From Dasypus novemcinctus (lineage: Eukaryota; Chordata; Mammalia; Cingulata; Dasypodidae): 64,000 bases of DNA. Made by a program: the position numbers and the translations under genes. Under the pieces are notes generated by a model that saw nothing but the letters and a program-made list of their open reading frames with translations, had not been told where the DNA came from and ran no database searches. Within the stretch, counting starts at the first letter, position 1. Every line of letters begins with the position of its first letter. Where the stretch lies: positions 58,047,087 to 58,111,086 of the forward strand of contig NC_080678.1 of the NCBI RefSeq assembly GCF_030445035.2. The letters run 5' to 3'. This document shows positions 34,402 through 45,123 of the stretch, piece by piece.

Positions 34402-37400
34402 ATTCAGTTATTTACTCAAAAAGAATAAAACTTCTTTAGTTTTCAGAAAAGAAAAAATAAATCAGAGACTCATGTTGATATTTTAAAAACTTTATAAACG
34501 TACTTGGTAAGTCAATTAAAACTATTCATATTGAATTACAGCAGTTATCACAACATTGCATTGTTTCTCATTTCATGTAATTTATGATCCTAAAGTGCCC
34601 ATTATGTTTATTTCTTCCAAACCAATGATTATGTTCCCAATACATGAATGGTGTAATTTTACTTAATTTATTTAGATGGATTATAGAGTTCTATAACACA
34701 TTGTACTTAATGTACAAAAATAAGTGCTTTATGCACACACTTTAACACTGTTTTTATCCCTTTGTTTTGGTACCTCAACTAACTAACTTTGCATAAATAA
34801 TACCGATAATAATAAAAGGAACGTAAGTGAGAGTAACACCTACAAACTAGAAATGCATTTTGCTGACAGCTTGCTTTCCATTAAGAGATGAGGGTAACAA
34901 TATCTACCTATATTGTAGGCAGAAAAGTAAAAAAAGGAAAAATAAAAAAGAACTATGAATGAATAGGTTTAAAAACATCAGCAATTACATGAGATTTTTA
35001 AAACAGTGATAATGATGGATTGATTTCTATAGACGTCTACAATATGTGAGCCTGAAAAGCCTTAGGAATTATAATAGAAAATGCCAAGTTTTAAAATAAA
35101 AGTTATATTAATAAAATAGTATGTATACTTCATTACTAATATACTTAAATAAGTGCAATTATGTTCAGTTTTAAAAATGCGGAATGGCCATTAGACTGTG
35201 TGCCCCAGTGAAGAGAGAAATTTTAAAAATATAGATGTATTCACAGTTTCTGGCACAAGAATAGGTGCATGGTATGTTTAACCAGCATAGACTAGTCAAA
35301 CCCACTAAAATAATGTTTTATGAAGAATAGGTTTATGGATTAATAGCAATATATGCTATATAATTAGTTTAATTCCCAGTATTAGTAAAAAGAATAGAGG
35401 AAGAATAAAAAGGAAGTTCTATGAAAAGGAAAATTCCTGTCAATATTAGCTTCCATTTAAAATGAAACCTTTGTACAGGATTATGTGAAGACTTTTGGTA
35501 ATGAATATTTCATGAGTAACCATAATGGTGAAGCCACATCAAAGAAGTTAATGTTTGAACACATTTGTGCAACACAGAAAAGAAGTGAAAGAAGCAACAT
35601 AATTTTTTAGGTGAAAGCTTACAGGGGAAATCTTTTATGGTTTAGGGTGAAGTAGCTTGGCTCAAGAAGAAAGGAACCAGCAAATTTAAGAGTCAACAAC
35701 AGCCCTATGAATTGCGGGAGACCAAACAAGTGTCTCCACGAGCTGTCATCCATCCTGTTCCCTCCCCACCCTGTCCTTGTGGCTCTTAGCGTTGCCAGCT
35801 GATGTAAGAACTCAGCACCCACAGCCCAGGGATAGTGGGAGGAATCCTAGGATCAGAAAAGGATTGGGCCAAGTCTGTTCTGACAAACCAGGACATATTA
35901 TCACCCCAGAGAGATACTGATAAACCCTGAGTCGAGTCAGTATTCTTAAGTCTCCAAGGCATTCCTACTGGCAGCTTGTTTACTTTTAAGTGCTGCTTTT
36001 TGGTATTGCCCCTTCCATTAGTTCAAGTAACACACATAACTGAGCCTATGTGTTTCATATATACACTACTCTTCATACTAACCTTGTGTCTTCTACTTTC
36101 TGTATAAACATTGTAAGAAAAAGCTGACTTTTTAAAGGCTAGGCATTTGGAGGGGTGAGGGTGGGGTGGGTGGGGCAGTGGAATATTCTTCTGTGATCAT
36201 TTGCTATTTAATCAAAACTTTTTTTCTTTTGGTTCTTTCACTCCAGAATTAAAAGAGGCAGGGACTGGGTGTCGGAAAGATCTCGTTTTCCTAATAGTCT
36301 TATTCATTATAGCGGGACTTGCTCTGCTTTCTTTTAACATTGGCAAGGCAAAAGCAAACATGTAATCCGCTAAACACATTATACTTTCTGTAAAATCCAA
36401 AGTATTCTCAAGATGTTACTCAAATGAAGTAAAATTTTAGCATCAAATTTGACAGTCAGTTTAACAGGACAATGGAATCCAGCTCTGTGCAGCATTTTCT
36501 GTTGAAAACCTTTGTATGTCAGACAGGAATGTTTGTTGCCTTGTTCCTTTGACTTCCAATAAGTATAACAAAATTTCTAAGTTATGCTATTGATATTTTC
36601 TTTTACAAGTATTTATCACGAACTTCCCTTATAGTGTTATATTTGAGACTGACTTTTTTTAACAAATGTATCTATAGTATATAAAAGTGTATTTGTAAAT
36701 CATAAAAAGTGATAAGTCTCTAACTAGATTACTAATTTGTAGGCATGATTTCATTCCCCTGGGAACTTCTATATAATCCAAGGAGAGGACAAATGATCAT
36801 GCAGTTATGTGAATACCTGGGCACATTTTAGTTGCAAATTAGTTTTAGGAAATTTTGGATAGGGCTGGAGCTGCTAAACAATAAAAAAAACTTTGAATCC
36901 CTGAATGCAAGAAAATTTACTCAAAATATGAACTTTCTTTTTTGGCCCTATTCTACAAAAGGCATCCTGGATAATCTCCCTGCCCCTATAGATTTCTAAT
37001 CATGGCTCACTTATGCAAGTCTTGACTATAAAATAGAGTCATTTAAAATATAGTGGGAATTAATGTAAATTGAAAATTATATTGATATAATCTTTATGAA
37101 AAACTGATCTATGTGGCTGAAAGAGTGTGTGTTTATTATATCTTTAAGAAAAACTAAAAGTAATTTTCCATATAGCTTTTATCAATACAAAAGCTATAAT
37201 TTAATTATTTAGTTTCTATTCCACCACTACTGTAGTTTGAAATAGGTCCTCTCTTGTTAGATATTTTTGAAGTCAATATTTTCTTAACATAAGGTAGCTT
37301 TCTAGCAGCATTTTGGACTCTGTTACATAAACACAATGTGGTTTAGCATGATATAGGGTGGTAGCAAACAATTATCTAGGAGAATTATGTTTGTTGCAAT

Positions 37401-38685
37401 TGAAAGTGATCTACTATTGATATTAATGGGATGGGCTGAAGTACAGCAATCTGGAAGGGCCAGCATTTTTACAGGTAAGAAAATAGATATCTAATCTCAT
37501 TACTGTTCCATTTCCTCCTGCCTAAAGTAATATTGTGCTGATTTTAATTTTCAATAAGCTATTAATTACCAAAATTTTGAAATGGAATTCTCATTTACTA
37601 GATGTTTCTAAATTATTGGTTTGGGCATTGGTTATTATCATTTGGTTGGTTGGCTAATTTCATTTTCTTATGAGAATTAGGAAGCAATAAAGTAAGAAGT
37701 AACAGCAAAATGGATAGTGATGCACAAAGTGTGATAAATGTTAAACAGGAGCTAATTTCTTAAATTCTAAAATATAAACTTGATGCAGAATAAACCATAG
37801 GGTCTAACCTTGATTTAAAAAATCCCATTTGATTGTTCTACATTACTTAATGTGAAGACAGTAAATACAAGTATAGATCACAGTATACATGCTGACACTT
37901 TAGAACATATTCTAATGGATTTCAACATATTCTCCAGATAGTACTAAAATGAGGTAAGATTTCAGTAAAAAAACAAATTAGGTCTACCCACTTGAAAAAA
38001 AATCAGTTCTAAGGAGGCAAAAATCATGACTACTTGTATTTTTCCTTTAAAAATATGAGATGGTGTTCTGGCATTAATTTTCTTGATATTGGTATTACTA
38101 TATATTTAGGTCTCTGCTCTTACTCTTTTCAAAAGTAACTATGACCTAACCCAGAATAATGATTTTTCTCATAAGGCAATTCCTCAATTAATTTGCCTTT
38201 TCATTTTGCTTAAATTTAAAACTCTTCTGTATTAAGCTTTCTATTTTGCATTGATTAGACATGCAGGATGCTCCTTTTTATTTATTTTCAAATATTTAAG
38301 GAATATTACAACTTTTGCTTATGGACTTTGGAAAGCTCATTTCGAACTGAGTAGGAATTTGCCTGTCCCAATGGGCATTTGCTATACTGGTGCAATTATT
38401 CTCTTTGATTATAAAAACAGGTCTGTGGGTGAGTGTAAATTTAGACCTATGAATTGCTTAAGGGGAATTTTTCACTTTCTCATTTTTAGAGTTAGTCTGG
38501 CCCAAGAATCAGTCTGAAGCCATTCTGAATTATATTCGAATTCATACTTTGTATGAGATGAATTTATGTAAAAATGCAAATTGTATTAACGTAGACAATT
38601 TTTCCTTGCTTTTTTTTTTCTATTTAACAAAATAGAAATAAGAAAGAAGCAAAATTAAGGGATATAGTGGAAATAAAAAGAATAG

Positions 38686-38872
38686 AGCAGTTCCCAAATT
38701 AACTTGCACGTTAGAATCACCGAGGGATCTTAAAAAATATGATGCCAGGCTCCAACCCCAAGACATTCTGGTGTAATTGGTATAGATGTAATCTTGGCTT
38801 TGGTGGTTTTAAAAACTCTCCAGGTGTTTCTAATGTGCAGCCAAGTTAGGGAACCACTGGCCTAGGGAATAT
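38686..38872. mobile_element. MER5A-like hAT-Charlie MITE inside the A1CF 3' UTR
   Basis: The ends are near-palindromic: gttcccaaattaacttgcac at the left and gcagccaagttagggaacca at the right. The core has the typical gttagaatcaccgaggg... and gtgtttctaatgtgcagcca blocks of the eutherian MER5A MITE. It lies in the presumed 3' UTR, so it is probably transcribed as part of A1CF mRNA and could fold into a hairpin. Confidence 0.8.
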
Positions 38873-40571
38873 GAGAGACCAAATATAAAGCAGAAATTAC
38901 AGGCCTTTCCGTTTCAACTGTAGCTTGGAAGGCCTTGGATATCTATTTGAAGTTAAAAGACCTTTAATTGAGCTTGGAATTTCCCTGATTTGATGGAATT
39001 TGGCCTGATTTAGGATCACAGATTTCCATTCAGCAGTTGACAACAGTTTCTGTGCCTTTATGCTTTGTTTTCCCTTTAGTCCTACAGAATTTTACAAGGG
39101 CAAGGGATTTGTTTTTTAATGGAAGTTCTAGAACTGTGTGTTTTAAATGACTGTTGAGCCTAGAGTAGTAATAATACATATTTGGTGTTTGGATTTAGAG
39201 GATATCTTTTTTGAGCCCAAAGCAGTCATTTACAAGTATGGCAAAAGAGTAATGCCTTCAACCTACCTCCAGCACGGGATTGCCCTCCCTTCCCCATCAG
39301 ATATTCCTGGAGAGAAGGCCCAGAACTTTAGGGTATTTTAGTAAATAGTCTTCCTGAGTGTCTAAAGAAACAGCTTTTAATCAGCAGTGATGAGTGTAAG
39401 GTTTTCCTGTGACAGCTTCAAGACAAAAGGACTCAGATATGGTAAAGCTATCTGATGCTTACTGGAAATAAAAGGAAAGAGGGGTGAAGAATTTTTTGGC
39501 TGAAAGTGAGTTAGTCCAAGGCTAAACCCAAGTTAATATAACTGTCTCTCAGTGATGGATGGTAGCCTGGGTCCTGCAAAAAGATCAAAGAAACACGAGT
39601 AAATCATCACTTCTCTGTTTGTTTGAAATGACTTTTTAGCCATTTTGCTGAATAGGAACAAGTATCATATGTAATATTCTGTAGATTTTCTTTTACTTTA
39701 TCCCTATTTTATGACAATGGAGCTGCACAAAATGAGGTGAGATGAAATAAAATCAAGGTGGACAAGTCAAAATTTTAAATATGAGAAAAAGTTATTTCAA
39801 GTTGGAATGATTATTGTGTTGTGGGGATCCTTGGGAAGGGTAGGATTTCTAGGGAAAAAATATGTGTGGGGTAATGAGTTTCAAAAAACAGTGGGCCTGG
39901 ATTTGTTTTAGACATACCTGCTACACATCACATCAATTTCTAGGGAAGGGGTTGCAGGGAACAGAGAGCTCCTGACCTATGACAGAGTGCCTGGATGGAA
40001 TGATCAGACAGAAGTGATGCTGAATCCACAAAATCTTTGACAGCTTTTCATGAGCTCAGGCCAGCAATCATGCCTCATACAGTGGGCAGTGGTGAACGGT
40101 TTTGAAAAACATCCACACTACTTTCCCTTTACCTCTTGTGAGTTTGCATATCATAAACACAGTTGTGAGCCAGAGGTTAAGACACTGGAGTTGACTTGGC
40201 TACTTTTTGTTGTGACTGACATTCCAGGGCTGCTCAGGTCCTAAACTCTCTTGCTGGCTAAAAGATCTCCTTCCGCTTTGTCAGGGTTGGTAAATACACT
40301 CCCTGGATACCCAAGAACCTTGGAGGAATAACCTGTGGGGCAATGGCTCTTTAGTGTTCTGCATTAGACAAAAGGCTTCTTAACCATTTGATGTGATTTA
40401 GGAATAAGGTTCTTCTGTCACAATTCTCAATTAATGTAAGCAAAACAGTCTCAGGAAAGGCATTACTTTAGGAAAGGCATTGCTTATGATCATTATGGGA
40501 CTGAGTTAGAGATATATTTCTTCTATATAGGGTTTTGTGTGTCTTATTCTTCATTTAAAAGAAAAATATCT

Positions 40572-40720
40572 TCAGAAGGCTCCATATCCATCCCCTCGGG
40601 CAGTCACTGCAAAAGTAGGGTAGACCTCATAAGTTGTATATGCTAAGTCTTGTCCAAGGGTCACTGCTTGCTTGAGCTGGGCTGTGGATATGGGTGCAGT
40701 TGCGTTAGGGACAGCATATC
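40572..40720 (-). CDS. A1CF: A1CF last coding exon with stop codon
   Basis: 149 coding bases, acceptor cctcttccag. Two bases complete Gly, then 48 residues and a TGA at 40574-40572. The peptide reads YAVPNATAPISTAQLKQAVT, LGQDLAYTTYEVYPTFAVTA and RGDGYGAF. The human tail as remembered ends YGTF and has one more Ala before YTTYEV, so this species shows a one-codon deletion and a Thr-to-Ala change near the end. The exon continues without interruption into the 3' untranslated region on its low-coordinate side. Confidence 0.96.
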
Positions 40721-41922
40721 CTGGAAGAGGAAGGAAAGAAAAACTTCATGAAAAGGACTCAGATTTGTTCTCTCTGGGTTTATTATCTTCTTTTAGGAAT
40801 ATGAAAATTAAGCATTGCTAAAAGCTAGAAATGAATATATGCATTTTAAAAGGTGTTCTCAGGGGACACAAATATCTGGACTCAAGTATTTTTAAAAGGG
40901 CCTTTTAAAAAACGCTAGGACCACATTCCTCAAAGGGGGGTTATGTCACCTGTGTCAAAATCACATCACAAATTAGAGAATTAGAAACATTGAGGATGAG
41001 GTCCAAAAAACAGAAGCAGATCCTCAGTTGATTAAAGTATGATATTTAGTACTTTATCACAGGGTTTCAGAATTTATAAATGAGAGATGGAGATTGTGAG
41101 ATTAGCACAGGTATGGTAGAGGGGACTATGAGGGTCTGTTTCCTCACCACTGCCCAAAGGAAACATTAAAGACCATTGTCTTAATCCAAGTACAGTAGAG
41201 ACTGGGTAGACCAGAAGGAAAAATATTGTAAAGTTTTTGGATGTGTTTCTATATAACACTCTAAAAGCAAACAGCTATCCTGTCTATAGACCTAGCAGTG
41301 AATGGCAAATGCATTTCCTTCTTGCTCCAGCATCAAGACTGTCTTTGGAGTATTAAGAGGCCTTGATGCTGGTTGGCATTCTCAGAGACCCAAACGACTT
41401 GAATGGTAAAGAAACCATCTGTTTGCTTTAACTTTAAAACTATGTCTAGCTGATTAACATTCACTTTTGAAGAAGAAAGTACAGTAGCTATTATCTCAAG
41501 GCAAAAGTTTTCTGTTGTGTCTTAGACCAAAAACCTGAGTATTTCTGAGACCGTCCAAAAATTGTGAAAGATAATAAGTAAAAGGGAGTAATATGCTTAA
41601 ACAAAGGACAAGGGCCTCGTTTTGTAAAAAGGCTATTTGGTTCATGTGCTGTGAAGTCTCACCTATCCCAGACACATTGATTTTTTTTTTTTCTTGTGGC
41701 TTCTCAGGAAATGGTGGCAGGAAGCTGGCTGGACTATTTCTTAAAAAATTGAATCCATTCCTTGGCTCCTTCATTTTGGGCAGTAATGCTGACTAATGTG
41801 CTACTGAAGTTTGGTGCATTTTCCAAGGATATGAAAAATGTGCTAACAATTACTTTCATATTTTTGGAAACAATTTTTCTAAAGTAAGGAATTTATATAT
41901 AAGTATGAGTATGTTGTATATG

Positions 41923-41944
41923 TGTATATATATATATATATATA
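41923..41944. repeat. (TA)n microsatellite
   Basis: Uninterrupted TA dinucleotides after atgttgtatatg in the last A1CF intron. Confidence 0.9.
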
Positions 41945-43087
41945 ATGCACAGGTTTTTACCTTTGGGGGTTTTGAATATTCTTTTTTTCATTTTAGCTAA
42001 TTTTTTAAGTGCAAGGGTATCTTTGTGTTTCAAAGATTCCTCTCTGGAGCCTAATATTATCTGCTTGACTCCCAGGAAAGTTATAACAGAGGTTGTCAAA
42101 TACTTAGTCATTCTCAAGACAATTCTCATGCCCTAAATATTTTTTAGTTGTTTCAGGAGCAAATAGAAGAGAGGATAAGATAAAACATTCTTGGGTAAAA
42201 GCAAATCCTTTCCAATGTGGAAGCAAACTTGAAAAGCCTCCCAACAGTGGCTCATGTTTTTTAAGTTAGGTGTCTTTAGGATGCAGCTTTCTGCAAGACA
42301 GAAACTCAACTTTCTCTGAGAACTGAGAAGCCCTGCTCCCCATGGACAGACATGTAAACACACTGCTCTGCGGAAGGCAGTCCAGGGGTCTGATGGCCCA
42401 GCACTGCAGTGGGAGGACCTAGTGACCTTGCAGGGACTCACCACATCTTCTCCAGGCTCTTACAGAGACGCAAAGCTAGAATTAAGATCACATTCATGTA
42501 TGAAGCATAATTTGCTTCAGTCTTACTTGCTGGAATGGAGGCGATGTGCAATTTTTAAGGAATAAAAAAAATGTGAGCCCCAGGTATTGTGGGTGTGAGG
42601 AATTAGGAAGTTCTCACACGTACACAAGAACAATATATGAATCAATCAGTAAGAATATCATATTTCTAGGTCTAGTCAGACCTCCCTAATTTTGCCTTTT
42701 GGAGGTACGCTGACACAATGACAAGTCAGAACGACTAATTTCTTCAAAAGAAATAAAAATAGAATGCAGCTACTCAAACTAACAGTTGAAGGAAAAATTT
42801 CCAAACTAAGTTTCTTGCCTGGTCACCTTTAATTTCTAGAGTTTTGATTTTTAATTATTAGCATTTGCTAATAATTAATGAAAAAAATGAAATAATAATG
42901 AAAATGGTGAAAAATCATTTCAATGTGGCCCCTGAAGTCATATTTATCCACAGGTAGACTGTATTTTAAGCAATCAGCATATGCTTCAGACCAAAATTAT
43001 AGGACAGATTAATCAGGGCCTGATTATTCACATATTGAAAGGATGTCTCTCCCCCCACTCCCCTTCCCCTTTCTACTCTTTCTCTGT

Positions 43088-43124
43088 CTCACAACACATA
43101 CACATACACACACACACACACAGA
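43088..43124. repeat. (CA)n microsatellite
   Basis: Impure then pure CA run (acatacacatacacacacac) just left of the LTR in the last A1CF intron. Confidence 0.9.
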
Positions 43125-43159
43125 GTTGCTAACTTAAAATAATTTAAGAAAACTGAGGT

Positions 43160-43906
43160 TGTGGTGGTTTGGAACTGTATATCCAAGAAAAACATGTTCT
43201 TAAACTTAAACTATTCCTGTGGGCATGAACACATTTTAAGTAGAATCTTTTGACAAGGTTACTTCAGGTAACCAATCAAGATGGGTCTTAATCCTATGAC
43301 TAGCTCCTTTATAAACAGAGTGAAATTCAGGCAGAAAGAGAGAAAGCCATGGAAAGCAAGAAACTGAAGTTCATATGGACCAGCTGACCTTGTGGAGAAA
43401 GGGAAAGCTAGAGAGCCTCATAGTCTACAGCTGACCTTGTGGAGGAAACAGGGAACCCTGAACCCAGAGAGAGGCAAGACCCTGGAAGGGAGAAACCCAG
43501 GAAGCTTGAACCCTCACAGATATCAGCAGACACCTTGCTCCAAAATGTGAAAATAGGCTTTTTGCATGTTGACGGTGAGTTTGGTGAGGGAAGTAATTTA
43601 TGCTTTATGACCTGGTACCAGTAAGCTCCTACCCCAAATAAATACTCTTTATAAAAGCCAGCAGGCTTCTGGTATTTTGCATCAGCACCCTTTTGGCTGA
43701 CCAATACCCCGTGTGACAGAGGAGCCCAGGACCAAGGATCATTGGCTGCCAGCTGCAGAACACCATACTATGGGGAGAAAGTGCCGCCTTGATGATGTCT
43801 TAATTTGAAATTTTTTCCAGCCCCAAAACAGTGAGCAACCAAATTCCCACGGGTTAAGATGACCCATTGAATAGTATTTACTTGAGCAGCCAAGGTAACT
43901 AAAACA
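43160..43906 (+). mobile_element. MaLR-like solo LTR, copy 1 (lineage-specific)
   Basis: TG...CA element from tgtggtggtttggaactgta to caaggtaactaaaaca, in the last A1CF intron and opposite in strand to the gene. It shares its start, the ggtcttaatcctatgact block, the gaggagcccaggaccaagga block and its end with the copy at 61706-62421. It has an internal duplication of cagctgaccttgtggag (near 43381 and 43430) and an extra block around 43560-43690 absent from the other copy. Confidence 0.75.
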
Positions 43907-44208
43907 GTGATCTACATTAAAAGTAAAAAAGCAAAACAAAACAAATCAGATTCAAGGAGATTGACTCATTCAAGGTCATGCAGCTCCTTAAAGCTGAGCT
44001 AAGACTAGAACCCACTTCTACTGCCCAGTCCAATTCTCCTGCCCTGTGCTTTAATGGTCCACTCATCTGGCAAACTCTTTGGTCACAGATCTTGCAAATC
44101 AGAGTTATTGTAGGTGGAGTTCCAAAAGCAATACTCTGAGTCCACATTACCAAGAAGGGGCCTCCCAAACACTGTGCAGGGTGCCGTTTCTGGCACAATT
44201 TTCCATAC

Positions 44209-44360
44209 CTGGAAAAGCAGTAGTGGAAGCAGCAGTGGCAGCTGCAGCCGAAGCCTCAGCTCCATCAAAGGGAATGCCCAGGGTCTGCAAGGTGTACTCG
44301 GCTGCATAGGTCTTTGCTTCATCCACATAGGCACTTAGCTTTGGAGGCGTGAAAGGGTGG
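44209..44360 (-). CDS. A1CF: A1CF exon: second half of dsRNA-binding domain, Ala-rich tail
   Basis: 152 bases, acceptor tgctttccag, donor gtatgg. One base completes Ile, then HPFTPPKLSAYVDEAKTYAA and EYTLQTLGIP, the last helix of the dsRNA-binding domain. A low-complexity stretch FDGAEASAAAATAASTTAFP follows, and the exon ends one base into a Gly codon. Compared with the human protein as I remember it, the core is almost identical but the Ala/Thr stretch differs at many positions and is one residue longer. The GC-rich Ala codons also create open frames in other phases and on the plus strand; those are shadows. Confidence 0.95.
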
Positions 44361-44986
44361 CTGGAAAGCATAGTCAGTCAGGGTATTCATTATTAAACTT
44401 GAGCTGCTGAGCCCGGTCAAAACCTAAGGGACTGCTAGCTTTAAAGATAATTGGATGATGGAATGTTGGGGGGTATTTTTTCTTCTCTTTATTATTAAAG
44501 CTTCTAAATATATATGCATGGATGTGTATTTGTCAGTTGATCTAGAACATCCACAATGGATGAGATTCCTGTGACATACTTGTAACTCATTTCATGGCTT
44601 TTTAAAGGTACATGTGAAACACAGTAGTTCCTGAAATATGTAGCAGGACAGCCACAAGATAAAATTCAGAAGGTGATATCCGCTATCAGAGATGTCATAT
44701 CTTTGGCCCAAAATTTTAAATATTTTAAATAGCAGTTTCATATGATTCAACCGAAATACTGCAAAGATAAAAGAACGGGCTCTAGTTTTCATTCCTTTTA
44801 CATTTTACTTCTCTTGCCATTTTTCATTGAATGATTATACCTTCTACACAGTCTTCATTGACTAAAAGGGGTTTCAGATGCAAACCTCATAGTTAGGACA
44901 CACATTTCAATTACACATCTCAAAATCTGCATTTAAATAAAAAATTCCTAGGTAGGAATGATTAAGAATGTGGAGAAGTTACGTAC

Positions 44987-45123
44987 ATTGCAGGATTCTG
45001 GCTAGTCAGAGCGGGAATGGTTATTTTATATAAGAATAATTGTCTTTGGTCTTGTCCAATGGCAGAATGCAGCTGGTACACTGGCTGCCCCCAGTTATTT
45101 TTCTGACAAATTTCTTCTAATAT
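44987..45123 (-). CDS. A1CF: A1CF exon: first half of dsRNA-binding domain
   Basis: 137 bases, acceptor tcctcttacag, donor gtacgt. It encodes ILEEICQKNNWGQPVYQLHS then AIGQDQRQLFLYKITIPALT and SQNPA, plus two bases (AT) of an Ile codon. This is the first helix and the beta strands of the DND1-like double-stranded-RNA-binding domain found at the C-terminal side of A1CF, and shared with RBM46, RBM47, SYNCRIP-type relatives and DND1 to varying degrees. The true 3' end is set by the gtacgt donor; the open frame reads on for a few codons into intron. Confidence 0.95.

Larger units (their letters stand above)
34380..40571 (-). other. A1CF: Probable A1CF 3' untranslated region
   Basis: About 6.2 kb below the A1CF stop, AT-rich, with no long open frame and only one clear transposon (a MER5-type MITE near 38.7 kb), unlike the repeat-dense DNA on its far side. 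The human mRNA is about 9 kb with a coding part of 1.8 kb, so a 3' UTR of 6-7 kb is expected. Minus-strand poly(A) signal candidates near the far end are ATTAAA at 34396-34401 and AATAAA at 34607-34612 and 34667-34672. The end position is inferred from these and from the repeat boundary; earlier poly(A) sites within the region are possible. Confidence 0.5.
40721..43159. other. A1CF intron, left part, nothing recognised
   Basis: Intron between the last two coding exons. Contains a (TA)n run at 41923-41944 and a CA-rich run at 43088-43124. Short open frames here have no coding support. Confidence 0.6.

Noticed and set aside
44079..44338. Plus-strand open frames over an A1CF exon
   Set aside because: Mirror of the Ala-rich coding exon on the other strand; Ser/Gly repeats come from reversed Ala codons.
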